Source of the DNA: JAOTVV01 sp041602035
GTDB lineage: Bacteria > Gemmatimonadota > Gemmatimonadetes > Gemmatimonadales > GWC2-71-9
Assembly: GCA_041602035.1 (NCBI GenBank)
Contig: JBFIHA010000019.1
Location: 1 to 51,137 of the forward strand
Reading direction: 5' to 3'
DNA length: 51,137 nt
The position numbers and the translations under genes were made by a program. Shown piece after piece: positions 17,801 to 25,511 of this stretch; position 1 is the stretch's first letter; each line of letters starts with the position of its first letter. The notes under the pieces are model-generated. The model worked only from the letters and a program-made list of their open reading frames with translations, was not told the DNA's origin and did not search any database.

Positions 17801-18010
17801 TACAATACGCGGATTGAGCTCGGCATCGCGGGAACACCGGAGGTGGCGGCAGCGGCCGAGGCGTACCGCGACGTGATCGGCGGGGAGACGCTGGCCCGCA
17901 GGCTGGACGTCGGGGTCGAGCTGCCGGATCCGGACGGGCTCGAACGGGTGGACATCGACGGCCGCGAGGCGGTCATCTCCGTCCGACGGAGCACTCCTGA
18001 CGGAGCGTGA
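14837..18010 (+). CDS. ileS: isoleucyl-tRNA synthetase, IleRS2 type
   Basis: Class I synthetase charging tRNA-Ile. The 1057-aa length and FYEGPPTANGRPGIHH place it in the eukaryote-like IleRS2 group rather than the common bacterial IleRS1. The class signature is GIHH at residues 55-58, the swapped form of HIGH; KMSKR is at 609-613. The editing domain lies at about 200-400 (TTPWTLPSN). Cys pairs such as CPRCG, CWRCD and CDRAGCGG suggest zinc or structural knuckles. GTG start 14837 overlaps the punA stop. It is followed by dksA and lspA, a frequent ileS-lspA arrangement. Confidence 0.96.
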   Translation: MRYEPIDYADPDAFERGVLEQWRDEDLFRNTLEVTAQGEPYVFYEGPPTANGRPGIHHVFARTIKDLVCRYHTMLGRSVTRIAGWDTHGLPVEIEVEKALDISGKADIERFGVAEFNLRCRESVFQYKAEWESLSERIGYWLDYSRPYVTYTKEYIETVWWLLRKLYDRDRLYQGYKVLPYCPRCGTALSSHELAQGYATHRSPSIHVLFRVHGEPERFLLVWTTTPWTLPSNVAVAVHPDLTYVEHEVDGRRVITERAIAEQRAFPGATGGKPLADFPKTGEFQGRDLVGWRYEQLLDAFPVDAGRAFRVVPGEFVTNEEGTGLVHLAPAFGADDYLAVQREGLAFLNPVDAAGRFVGSAWDAIEGRTVFDANPVIADRLRHEGKLFGRYQPEGYEHTYPFCWRCDSPLIYYARESWFVRTTAYNEAMLRINRDVAWAPPEVGEGRFGEWLENNVDWALSRDRYWGTPLPVWLCERDREHRVVIGSYADLEERTGTPLPDDFDPHKPFIDAVTFRCDRAGCGGSMRRVPEVIDAWFDSGSMPYAQWHYPFEHERDFERHFPADFICEGLDQTRGWFYSLLAIAAGVSDGPAYRHVVVNGLVLDADGRKMSKRVGNVVDPWQAVGEFGADAVRLYLLASSQVWLPKRFDAAAIREVAAGFLNRLRNTYGFFALYAEDWEPGLGMPIADRPLVDRWLLGRLDGLVEAVRAAWSAYDVTTGVRAIVEFCDNDLSNWYVRVNRRRFWAPDASADPAALATLHEALETVSRLLAPAAPFVSDAIHRRLTGTSAHLVPFPLSRGRADTAVDAAMDATRRLASLARAAREEAGLRVRQPLARMHVAVPQAVRGVAFDAFLDVLAAEINVRAIGIVASDEELVRLKPKPNFRSLGKRYGKETPRAAASTARLTSGQLRDLEAGRSVSVTLDGRTFDYGPDDVVVERVVMSDWLVQSDGPFVAALDPHLTDELRQEGIAREIINRVQRLRKEAGYDYNTRIELGIAGTPEVAAAAEAYRDVIGGETLARRLDVGVELPDPDGLERVDIDGREAVISVRRSTPDGA

Positions 18011-18043
18011 ACAGCGGTCGAGCAGGCAAGGGATGAAACGGCT

Positions 18044-18427
18044 ATGAAAAAGAAACAGCTGGCCCACCTCGAGCAGCGGCTCCTCGAGGAGCGAGCTCGC
18101 GTGATGAAGGAGCTCGGGCACTACGACGAGCAATTCAGCGGTACGCTGCAGGCGTCCGACGGCGATCTCTCGTCGTATTCGTTCCACATGGCGGACCAGG
18201 GCACCGATGCGATGGAACGGGAGAAGCAGTTTCTGTTCGCGTCGAAGGAAGGGCGCTATCTGTGGCACGTGAACGAGGCGCTGCGGCGACTCTATGGGAA
18301 GCCCGACGAGTTCGGTCTGTGCCACGAATGCGGAGAGCCCATCGGGTTCGAGCGCCTCGACGCCTTGCCGCACGCGCGGCTCTGCATCAAGTGCAAGGCC
18401 AAAGAGGAAGATGCCAAGCGGGACTAG
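18044..18427 (+). CDS. DksA/TraR-family C4 zinc-finger protein
   Basis: A 127-aa protein with an N-terminal helical hairpin and a C-terminal C4 zinc finger (C93, C96, C114, C117). Family members bind the RNA polymerase secondary channel and tune initiation with ppGpp, or act as small regulators. It is shorter than E. coli DksA (151 aa). Start ATG 18044: the nearby ATG 18033 is out of frame and stops at once. AAGGGA is 10-14 nt upstream. It lies between ileS and lspA, a position where this family is often found. Confidence 0.9.
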   Translation: MKKKQLAHLEQRLLEERARVMKELGHYDEQFSGTLQASDGDLSSYSFHMADQGTDAMEREKQFLFASKEGRYLWHVNEALRRLYGKPDEFGLCHECGEPIGFERLDALPHARLCIKCKAKEEDAKRD

Positions 18428-18929
18428 ACGGACCGTGTTCTGGGGTGTGGCCGGCTCGGTCGTCCTGCTCGACGTCGTGACCAAGCAGATCGCCGTGGCC
18501 ATGCTCGGGCCGATACCGGTCCGGGTGCTTGGCGACTGGCTCACCCTGCGCCTCGTCTATAACCCCGGTGCAGCCTTCGGCATTCACGTCGGAGCGCATT
18601 CCCGCTGGGTCTTCATGGGGCTCGCGATTGTGGCGCTGATCGTGTTGGGATCGATGGTGCGCCACACGGCTCCGGCCCAGTGGTTTCGTCTCACCGCCCT
18701 CGCGATGGTGTGCGGTGGGGCGGTGGGGAATCTCCTGGACCGGTTCCGATCGGCACGTGGCGTCGTCGACTTCATCGACGTCTACATCGGATCGTTCCAC
18801 TGGCCCACCTTCAACGTGGCCGACATGGCGGTGAGCTGCGGCGCGATGGCCCTGGCCGTCGTGTTGTGGCAGGAGGGTCGGCATCAGCACGACCAAGCAA
18901 CGGAGCGGACAGACCCTCAGGAGGCCTGA
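18411..18929 (+). CDS. lspA: signal peptidase II (prolipoprotein)
   Basis: Inner-membrane aspartyl protease that removes signal peptides from diacylated prolipoproteins. The 172 aa carry four hydrophobic segments, NPGAAFG at 51-57, GGAVGNLLDR at 102-111, VVDFIDVY and FNVADMAV with the catalytic Asp pair (D120/D123 region and D138). ATG 18411 overlaps the DksA gene by 17 nt with GAGGAAG just before it; GTG 18435 is the non-overlapping alternative. Lipoprotein genes such as that at 2458 would be substrates. Confidence 0.93.
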   Translation: MPSGTRRTVFWGVAGSVVLLDVVTKQIAVAMLGPIPVRVLGDWLTLRLVYNPGAAFGIHVGAHSRWVFMGLAIVALIVLGSMVRHTAPAQWFRLTALAMVCGGAVGNLLDRFRSARGVVDFIDVYIGSFHWPTFNVADMAVSCGAMALAVVLWQEGRHQHDQATERTDPQEA

Positions 18930-18933
18930 CCGC

Positions 18934-19935
18934 ATTTCGGCCATCGCGCACGCCTTCTCTATCGTCGCCGACGCCACGGAACGGCTCGACCGCTTTCTCG
19001 CCGATCAACTCTCGATATCTCGAACCCATGCCGCCCGGCTCGTCGCCGACGGTCAGGTACGGGTGAACGACCAGACCGCCCGCGCCTCCCGGACGCTCCA
19101 CCGAGGCGACCAGGTCGTGGTCGAGATCCCGGAGGCGGCACCTCCCCGCCATCTGGTCCCGCGCGCACGGGCGCTCACGGTGGTCTTCGAAGACGACGCC
19201 CTGTTGGTGCTCGACAAGCCAGCGGGCCTGGTCGTGCATCCTGCGCCGGGCCATTGGGATGACACGTTGCTCAACGCCCTGGTCGCACGCGGGACCGCCC
19301 TCGGGAGCGGGCCAAGTGGGCGTCCGGGCATCGTGCATCGCCTGGACAAAGACACCTCGGGCTTGCTCGTGGTCGCGAAGACCGATGTGGCGCATCGGCG
19401 GCTCTCGCGGGCTCTCGGTCGACGCCAGGTGGAGCGACGCTACGCCGCGCTCGTCTGGGGGCACGTGAGCGGTCAGCTCGAGATCGACGCGCCCGTCGCC
19501 CGCCACCCCAAGGACCGGAAGCGGATGACCGTGCTCGCGACGGGCCGGCGGGCGGTTTCGCGCGTTCGCCACGCCGCGCGGTTTGCGGCCTGCGACCTGG
19601 TACATGTGGCGCTCGTCACCGGTCGGACGCACCAGATCCGTGTACACTTGGCACACGTCGGGCACCCGATTGTCGGCGATCCGACGTACGGACACGGGGG
19701 AGCCCGACGGGTGACCGGATCGCAGCGGCCGGCGGCCGAGGCGATCGAGCGCGCTGCGCCGCGCCAGGTGCTGCATGCCGCATCGCTGCGGTTTGCGCAT
19801 CCTGTCACGGGGTCGCCGGTCGAGTTCCGGAGCGAGTGGCCGGAGGACCTACGGGGTGCGCTGGCCGTGGCGGCGGACGACGAGCAGTTTCTTGATCGGA
19901 CCGATGCCCTCGCATACCTTCGCTTCTTCGAGTGA
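18934..19935 (+). CDS. rluD: RluA/RluD-family 23S rRNA pseudouridine synthase
   Basis: Isomerises uridines in 23S rRNA. HRLDKDTSGLLVVAKT with catalytic D138, the GRTHQIRVHLAHVGHPIVGDPTYG segment and a C-terminal HAASLRFAHP are diagnostic. An S4 RNA-binding domain is encoded upstream of the first canonical start (GTG 19063): in-frame codons from 18934 give ADATERLDRFLADQ and ISRTHAARLV. No ATG, GTG or TTG exists in frame between lspA's end and 19063, but AGGAGG (18919-18924) lies 9 nt before ATT 18934, so I place the start at this AUU (333 aa). If AUU is wrong, the start is GTG 19063 and the S4 domain is lost. Confidence 0.88.
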   Translation: MSAIAHAFSIVADATERLDRFLADQLSISRTHAARLVADGQVRVNDQTARASRTLHRGDQVVVEIPEAAPPRHLVPRARALTVVFEDDALLVLDKPAGLVVHPAPGHWDDTLLNALVARGTALGSGPSGRPGIVHRLDKDTSGLLVVAKTDVAHRRLSRALGRRQVERRYAALVWGHVSGQLEIDAPVARHPKDRKRMTVLATGRRAVSRVRHAARFAACDLVHVALVTGRTHQIRVHLAHVGHPIVGDPTYGHGGARRVTGSQRPAAEAIERAAPRQVLHAASLRFAHPVTGSPVEFRSEWPEDLRGALAVAADDEQFLDRTDALAYLRFFE

Positions 19936-20056
19936 TGACGGGGACCCGGGCGGAGTACCGCCGGTGGACGGCGGGCACGCTCGATCCGCGGGGAGACGAG
20001 GCATCCCACCGGCCCACGACCAGTCGACCGATCGCCCCGCCGCCCGTGTCCGGCCC

Positions 20057-22762
20057 ATGACGGCCCCGCCCGTCGACCTCTCGCCGCGCGAGCCGCCTTC
20101 CGATCGCGACCGCTCTATCCTGCGTTCGCTGATCGACCGGATCGACCCGGCGGACGCCGGGGCGCACAATAACCTGGGCGTCGTGCTGTATCGTCACGGA
20201 TTGGTGGCCGACGCCATCGAGCACTTCCGTCAGGCGCTCCACCTGGACCAGGGTCTGCGGACGGCGCGGCGCAACCTGGAGATCGCGTATACCGAATCCG
20301 GGCACTACGATCGCCGGATCGCGACGCTACGGGAGCGCTTGCGGAGTGATCCAGACGATCACGAGGCCCGCCACGAGCTCGCCCAGGTGTATGCCGCCCT
20401 GCGTCGGTACGATTCGGCCATTGACGAACTGCAGGCATTGGTCGCGCGCGCGGAGCCCAACGTGGAGGTGCTCGTGGAATTGGGGCTTGCCGAGCGGGCG
20501 CTTGGCCGGGCACGGGCCGCGGCCGAATGGCTGGAGCGCGCCTGTGCGCTCGACCCCGATCACGCGACGGCCCGCCGACACCTCGGTACCGTGCTGCACG
20601 AACTCGGGCGCTACGAAGCCGCCCTCGGGTCGCTCCAGCGCGCCGTCGAGACCAACCCGGACGATCCGGAGGCCCACTACCAGCTTGCCTTTGCGCTCGG
20701 GGACCTCGGCCGACACGAAGAGGCCAACGACGCCACTCGGCGTGCCATTCAGCTGAGCCCGCTCATCGGTCGACCGTCGGCGCAACTCTCGTTGGAGACC
20801 GCCCCAAAGCGGTCAACGGCGGCCGGCACGGGCACCATGGAGCGGCGCCCGAGTGCCGCCCTTGCGCACTACAACCTGGGGTTGGGGTTCCGCCGCCGCG
20901 GCCTGTACGTCGAAGCCCTGCGTGAGTTCCGTCTCGCGCTCGAGGAGGGCGACGACCGTGCTTTGGTGCTCCCGGCTGCCGCGTCGGTGCATCTCCTGCG
21001 CCGCGATCACACGGCGGCCCTCGAGTTGTACGAGCAGCTGGTCGATGAACGGGCCGGCTCCGCGAAACTGTGGAACGAGCGCGGCGTGGTGCTACACCAG
21101 CTCGGGAGGTTCGACGACGCGCTTGCATCGTATCGCCGGGCGGTGGAGTTGGAGGCATCTCAGGCCGTCGCGCACAACAACTCGGGCGTGGCGTACCTTC
21201 ACCTGGGCCGCAACCCCGACGCTGTGCAGGCGTTCCACACCGCCATGCGAGTCGAAGCGGCGGCCATCCTGCCGCGGGTGAACCTCGGCCTGCTCCTCCT
21301 GCGGCTTCGCCAGCTCGAGCATGCGATGGACGCGTTTCGCGGCGCGCTGGGGTGCGACCCGGGCAACGCCGCCGCATGGAACGGTGTGGGCCTGGTGTTG
21401 ACGGAACTGGGACGGCATGACGACGCTCGGAACGCGTTCGCCCGCGCCGTCGACGCTGATCCGAACGACGCCGAGGCGCACTACGGCCTGAGCTTCGCCC
21501 TGTCGCGGCTCGGCGAGTACGACGAGGCGTTGCTGGAGGTGACCAGGGCGCAGACGCTGAACCCGTACTACCAACCTGGCCGGTTTCGGCTCGCCATCGA
21601 TCTCATGCACGAGGATTCCAACTTGGTGATCCTGCCCGAGATCGCTGCGGATGTCTCGGCGGGACTTGGCCGAGAAGGGTTCGCGTTCGAGGCGGGTCTG
21701 CTGGATGACCTGTTCACCGATTTGGACGGTCGGGGCGTCCGTCGCGCCGGCCCGCCGGATTCCCCATACCGACGTGCGAGGGCCTTGGCAGCCGATGGGG
21801 ACCTGGAGGGCGCGACCGAGGTGGCGCGGGACGGGCTCGTGAGGGGACACGATCCGATCGAGGGCAACGCGCTGCTCGGGGAATTGTATGCCCGACGCGG
21901 GCTGTACGGCGAATCGTTGGAACGCTATCGGGCGGCGCGGGAGGCCGCGCCGTACCGTCCTGATCTCCGGCTGGGGGAAATCCGGCAGCTCTTGGCACTC
22001 GGAAAGTCCGGGGCAGCGCTGGGAGAAGCCGTCACGCTCGCGGCTGACTATCCTGGAGAGATCGAAGCGCTGGGGACGCTCGCCGAGGCGCGGCTCGCTA
22101 TGGGACAGCCGGCCAAAGCCCTCGAAGCCCTGCGCGAGGCGCAGTCGCGAGCCCCGCAGGACGCGGATCTCTTGAAGCTCGAGGGGCGCGTTCGATTTGC
22201 CCTGGGCGCGTACCGCGAGGCTGGCGTCGCGTACCGGGCGGCGGTCCAGCTCGATCCCGGCGACGCGGTGGCGTGGATTGGGCTGGGTTACGCCAGCGAG
22301 CGGTGCGAGGATGCCGCCACGGCTGAGGCTGCGTACCGCCGGGCACTGATGGCAGATCGCCAGTCGGTCGACGCGTTGCTGGCGCTTGCCAACCTCCATC
22401 GCCGGTGCGGCGATCCGGCACGGGCGGTGAACTTGCTGGCGGAGCTGTTGTATCGGCATCCGTCCAACGTGGACGCCTTGGCGGCCCTGGGCCGATCCCT
22501 GTTGGACGACGGCCGGCCGGAGCAGGCGCTGCAGGCCTTCGAGCGGCTCCTGGCGTACGACCAACGCAACGTTCGCGCTGTCTTCCTGTCGGCGGTCGCC
22601 GAAGCTCGGCGCCACCGATTCCGAGAGGCGGTCCGGTGTTGGGAACGCGTTATCGAATTGGATCCTGACGGTCCCGCGGCGGCCCGCGCCCGAGACTTCG
22701 CGGCCATGGCCCTCGATCTCGAACAGCTCTTCCCGGCGGAGGACCCGGCCGATGGCGATTGA
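20057..22762 (+). CDS. large multi-TPR protein
   Basis: A 901-aa protein made almost entirely of tetratricopeptide repeats: AHNNLGVVLYRHGLVADAIEHF, LAQVYAALRRYDSAIDEL, HYQLAFALGDLGRHEEA and so on, in an N-terminal array (about 35-520) and a C-terminal array (about 570-890). No signal peptide, so probably a cytosolic scaffold. ATG 20057 is chosen because the upstream frame is low-quality and partly inside rluD; GTG 19964 is possible. It overlaps the following DUF4388 gene by 11 nt and opens the island that leads to mglA. Confidence 0.8.
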   Translation: MTAPPVDLSPREPPSDRDRSILRSLIDRIDPADAGAHNNLGVVLYRHGLVADAIEHFRQALHLDQGLRTARRNLEIAYTESGHYDRRIATLRERLRSDPDDHEARHELAQVYAALRRYDSAIDELQALVARAEPNVEVLVELGLAERALGRARAAAEWLERACALDPDHATARRHLGTVLHELGRYEAALGSLQRAVETNPDDPEAHYQLAFALGDLGRHEEANDATRRAIQLSPLIGRPSAQLSLETAPKRSTAAGTGTMERRPSAALAHYNLGLGFRRRGLYVEALREFRLALEEGDDRALVLPAAASVHLLRRDHTAALELYEQLVDERAGSAKLWNERGVVLHQLGRFDDALASYRRAVELEASQAVAHNNSGVAYLHLGRNPDAVQAFHTAMRVEAAAILPRVNLGLLLLRLRQLEHAMDAFRGALGCDPGNAAAWNGVGLVLTELGRHDDARNAFARAVDADPNDAEAHYGLSFALSRLGEYDEALLEVTRAQTLNPYYQPGRFRLAIDLMHEDSNLVILPEIAADVSAGLGREGFAFEAGLLDDLFTDLDGRGVRRAGPPDSPYRRARALAADGDLEGATEVARDGLVRGHDPIEGNALLGELYARRGLYGESLERYRAAREAAPYRPDLRLGEIRQLLALGKSGAALGEAVTLAADYPGEIEALGTLAEARLAMGQPAKALEALREAQSRAPQDADLLKLEGRVRFALGAYREAGVAYRAAVQLDPGDAVAWIGLGYASERCEDAATAEAAYRRALMADRQSVDALLALANLHRRCGDPARAVNLLAELLYRHPSNVDALAALGRSLLDDGRPEQALQAFERLLAYDQRNVRAVFLSAVAEARRHRFREAVRCWERVIELDPDGPAAARARDFAAMALDLEQLFPAEDPADGD

Positions 22763-23903
22763 AGGGCCGCTACGCGAGCTCAGCATTCACGATGTCTGCC
22801 AGCTCCTCGACCTGAGCCGGGAGACAGGGGTGCTCACCGTCTCCTCCCGCGTGCGACAGAATCGGGGATCGGTGTACTTCGAGCAGGGCGCGATTGTCCA
22901 CGCGCACATCGACAGCAACCCGCACCCATTGGGCTCGGTACTCCTCCGGGCCGGGAAGGTCACCGAAGCGGACCTCCAGCGCGCCGGCGGCATGCAACAA
23001 CGTGGTGACAAACGCCGGCTGGGCGAAATCCTGGTGGCCATCGGCAGCCTGAGCCGACGCGAGCTGGACCGGCAGGTCCGCGGGCAGATCGAAGAGGTGG
23101 TGTTCGAGATCATGAGCTGGCGCGAAGGGTACTTCGCCTTCCGGGAAGGCCCCCTCACCGACATCGCCGCGGAGGCGACGGTGCGGATCCCGACCGGGTT
23201 GCTGCTGCTGGAAGCGACCCGCCGGATCGACGAATGGTCGCGGATCGCCGCGCGGGTCCCGCATTCCGGGATCGTGCCCGTGCTGGCCGCTGCCAACGCG
23301 GATGGCGGCCGATTGGAACTCCTCGCCGCGGAGTGGGAGATGCTTGCCGTCGTGAATGGCGATCGTGATCTTCGCGCCATCGGTGAGGTGTTGGGGCGCT
23401 CGGAATTCGACGTGGCGCGCACCGCCTTCGGACTGGAGAGCGCGGGACTCATTCAACTCGTGGACAGGGCGGATGCTGCGGACTCGGCCGGAGATGCCGG
23501 GCCCGACTTCGAGTCCCTGCTCGAACGGGCGGTGGCGGCGCTGGACGGTGGTGATGCCGACGGGGCCGAGCACTGGTCCCGGACGGCGCGTGTGCGGTTT
23601 CCCGACGAGCCGATGGCGCTGGTGGTCGCGGGGCGGGCGCACCTCCTCTCGGGGCATCCGGTGGAGGCCGAACAGGCGTTCCGCAAGGCGCTGAGGCTGG
23701 ATCCGCTGATCATGGATGCCCATCGACTCCTCGGGGATGCGTTGGTTCGTCAGGGGCGTCTCACCGAAGCCGCGGATTGGTGGAACCGCTGGCTCACCCT
23801 GGCCGCCCACTCCGATGAGCTCGCCGAGGAGGCTCGACAGGTACAGGATGCCGTGCGCGCTGCAGGATCGCTCGCCCGGTTCCTGGAGGTGACGCGTGGC
23901 TAG
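22752..23903 (+). CDS. DUF4388 (PATAN-type) protein with C-terminal TPRs
   Basis: 383 aa. Residues 1-100 match the DUF4388 pattern: MAIEGPLRELSIHDVCQLL, TGVLTV, GSVYFEQGAIVHA. A helical linker with LGEILVAIGSLSRRELDRQ and LLLEATRRIDEWSRIA follows, then a winged-helix-like stretch and two TPRs at about 250-370. DUF4388 proteins are signalling or regulatory adaptors, often with response regulators. ATG 22752 has GGAGG 9 nt upstream. The architecture repeats in the gene at 28060. Confidence 0.82.
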   Translation: MAIEGPLRELSIHDVCQLLDLSRETGVLTVSSRVRQNRGSVYFEQGAIVHAHIDSNPHPLGSVLLRAGKVTEADLQRAGGMQQRGDKRRLGEILVAIGSLSRRELDRQVRGQIEEVVFEIMSWREGYFAFREGPLTDIAAEATVRIPTGLLLLEATRRIDEWSRIAARVPHSGIVPVLAAANADGGRLELLAAEWEMLAVVNGDRDLRAIGEVLGRSEFDVARTAFGLESAGLIQLVDRADAADSAGDAGPDFESLLERAVAALDGGDADGAEHWSRTARVRFPDEPMALVVAGRAHLLSGHPVEAEQAFRKALRLDPLIMDAHRLLGDALVRQGRLTEAADWWNRWLTLAAHSDELAEEARQVQDAVRAAGSLARFLEVTRG

Positions 23904-24690
23904 GGAGATTCAGGCCATGGCGGACCTCTTCGAGCGGGATCCTGGGAGCCTGGTCTTCCTCGAACTTGGCGAAGAGCTGCGGCGGACGGGCCGGCTCGAG
24001 TCGGCCGTCCGGGTCGCCCTGACCGGGCTCGAGTGGCATCCGAGCCTCGCGGAAGCCCATGATCTGTACGCGCGCATCCTCGTCGACATCGGCGACCTCG
24101 ATCGGGCCCGGGCGGTGTGGTTGCAGGTTCTCGAGCGGCATCCGCGTCATGTCGGAGCACTGAAGGGTCTGGGCTTCCTGTCGTTCTGGGACGGCGACAT
24201 CGACACGGCTCTCGACCGGCTCGAGACTGCGCTGGGCGCGGATCCGACTGACCACACGGTCGTCCAGGCGCTCATGACGGTGCGGGCCGCTGTCGAGACG
24301 TCGGCGGCGCACGCGGAACCGGCCGCGGCCGATCCGGTCTTCGGCGGCTTCGAAGGCGCCGACGACGGGATGCTGCTCGTCAGCGATCGTGGACGTGTGC
24401 TTGGCGGGAGGCTACGCGGCCCCGACGGGGACGACGTGTCGGAAGCCGCTGCAGCGTACCTGTCCGGCGCCGCGCACGAAGCGGAGCGCACCGCACGGAT
24501 GCTGGGTCTCGGCGCGTGGCACTGGATGGTGGCCGAGGCCGTTGAAGGGAACGTGCACGTCAGTAGTCCGGATCCGGACACACTGTTATTGGTGGTGCGC
24601 GACCGCAGCGTGCCGGCGGGACGGCTCGCGGTGGTCGCGGAGCGTGCGGGTCATGCGGCGCGATCCTGGCTCGGCGACGGTCACCCGTGA
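23896..24690 (+). CDS. TPR protein with C-terminal Roadblock/LC7-like domain
   Basis: 264 aa. Three TPR-like units occupy about 1-125 (LGEELRRTGRLESAVRVAL, YARILVDIGDLDRARAVW, LGFLSFWDGDIDTALDRL). After an Ala-rich linker, residues about 145-260 read as a Roadblock/LC7 fold: DDGMLLVSDRGRVLGGRL, then a helix, then VSSPDPDTLLLVVRDRSVPAGRL. The Roadblock call is by pattern and context. GTG start overlaps the DUF4388 gene by 8 nt; the stop overlaps the next Roadblock gene by 4 nt. Confidence 0.7.
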   Translation: MAREIQAMADLFERDPGSLVFLELGEELRRTGRLESAVRVALTGLEWHPSLAEAHDLYARILVDIGDLDRARAVWLQVLERHPRHVGALKGLGFLSFWDGDIDTALDRLETALGADPTDHTVVQALMTVRAAVETSAAHAEPAAADPVFGGFEGADDGMLLVSDRGRVLGGRLRGPDGDDVSEAAAAYLSGAAHEAERTARMLGLGAWHWMVAEAVEGNVHVSSPDPDTLLLVVRDRSVPAGRLAVVAERAGHAARSWLGDGHP

Positions 24691-25037
24691 CGCACCCGTA
24701 CGTGCGGCTCTTGGATCAGGTGACGCGTGTCGGCGGCGTGCGCGGCGTCATGCTCGTCGTGGCGGACGACGGATTGGTGGTGGCCGAATCGCTGATGGAA
24801 GGTATCCGGGGTGGTGCCGTGGCGGCGTTGGCGGCGAGCCTTACGCGGCGGCTCGCCATGGTCACGAAGACCAGTGCGGTGGGCGAGCTCGGCTTCCTGC
24901 AGCTCCAGGCGGAGGAGGGGACGTTGGCCATCGTGCCCGCACCCGCTGGCGTCCTGGTCGTGGCCGTCGGTGGGTCGGACATGAACGTCGGACTCGCCCG
25001 ACTCGAAATGCTTCGGGTGGCGGAGGTCGTGCGGTGA
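24687..25037 (+). CDS. Roadblock/LC7 domain protein
   Basis: 116 aa, a single Roadblock/LC7 domain: VGGVRGVMLVVADDGLVVAESL (first strands), a central helix with AALAASLTRR, and LQAEEGTLAIVPAPAGVLVVAVG (later strands). MglB, the GTPase-activating protein of MglA, belongs to this family, and an mglA-type gene lies two genes downstream. GTG start within the preceding stop (GTGA) suggests translational coupling. Confidence 0.82.
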   Translation: MTHPYVRLLDQVTRVGGVRGVMLVVADDGLVVAESLMEGIRGGAVAALAASLTRRLAMVTKTSAVGELGFLQLQAEEGTLAIVPAPAGVLVVAVGGSDMNVGLARLEMLRVAEVVR

Positions 25038-25507
25038 GACGAACGCGGGCGGTGGAGGCGTGGACCATCGAGCCGCTGAATCGGTTCGTGGTGGAGTCGG
25101 GCGCGCGGTTCACGCTGCTGATGACTCCCGCGGGGCAGGTGCTGGCGCAGCATGGATTCACCCGGGCCGTGGACGTCATGGCGTCGGCGGCCCTGGGCGC
25201 GGCGATCTTCTCTTCCACTGGTGAGATCGCTCGGATGCTGGGGGAGCGGGAGTTCCGGGCCCTGAATCATCAGGGACGCCAGTACGGAGTCTTCCTCGGG
25301 GCGCTCGACACGGACCGAGGAAAGCTCCTGGTGCTCGTCGTCTACGGGTCGGATTCGTCCCTTGGGCTCGTCCAGCTATTCTTCGACGATTTGGCCGAAC
25401 AGCTCGTCGTGGCGGCTCCGGTACCCGAGGTGCGGCGCGGGCCGATCCTCGCAGCCGATTTCGAGCGCGAGCTGAACGAGAGTCTCGCGAGCCTCTTCGG
25501 GCGGTGA
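25034..25507 (+). CDS. second Roadblock/LC7-type protein with C-terminal tail
   Basis: 157 aa. FVVESGARFTLLMTPAGQVLAQHGF, ALGAAIFSSTGEIARML and YGVFLGALDTDRGKLLVLVVYG follow the Roadblock/LC7 strand-helix-strand order. A 35-residue acidic tail (VAAPVPEVRRGPILAADFEREL) follows. The start is GTG 25034, in overlap with the previous gene; the longer upstream frame runs antiparallel to known genes and is ignored. It ends 4 nt before mglA. It is probably a regulator of the GTPase, either as GAP or as scaffold. Confidence 0.78.
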   Translation: MRRTRAVEAWTIEPLNRFVVESGARFTLLMTPAGQVLAQHGFTRAVDVMASAALGAAIFSSTGEIARMLGEREFRALNHQGRQYGVFLGALDTDRGKLLVLVVYGSDSSLGLVQLFFDDLAEQLVVAAPVPEVRRGPILAADFERELNESLASLFGR

Positions 25508-25511
25508 CGAC

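Noticed and set aside
20150..22700. Repetitive periodicity that might be taken for DNA repeats
   Set aside because: The period is that of degenerate 34-residue TPR units at the protein level; there are no exact direct repeats or spacers, so no CRISPR or satellite.
21092..22786. 564-aa minus-strand frame across the TPR gene
   Set aside because: Shadow of a repetitive TPR gene; low-complexity Arg/Gln-rich product and no SD.
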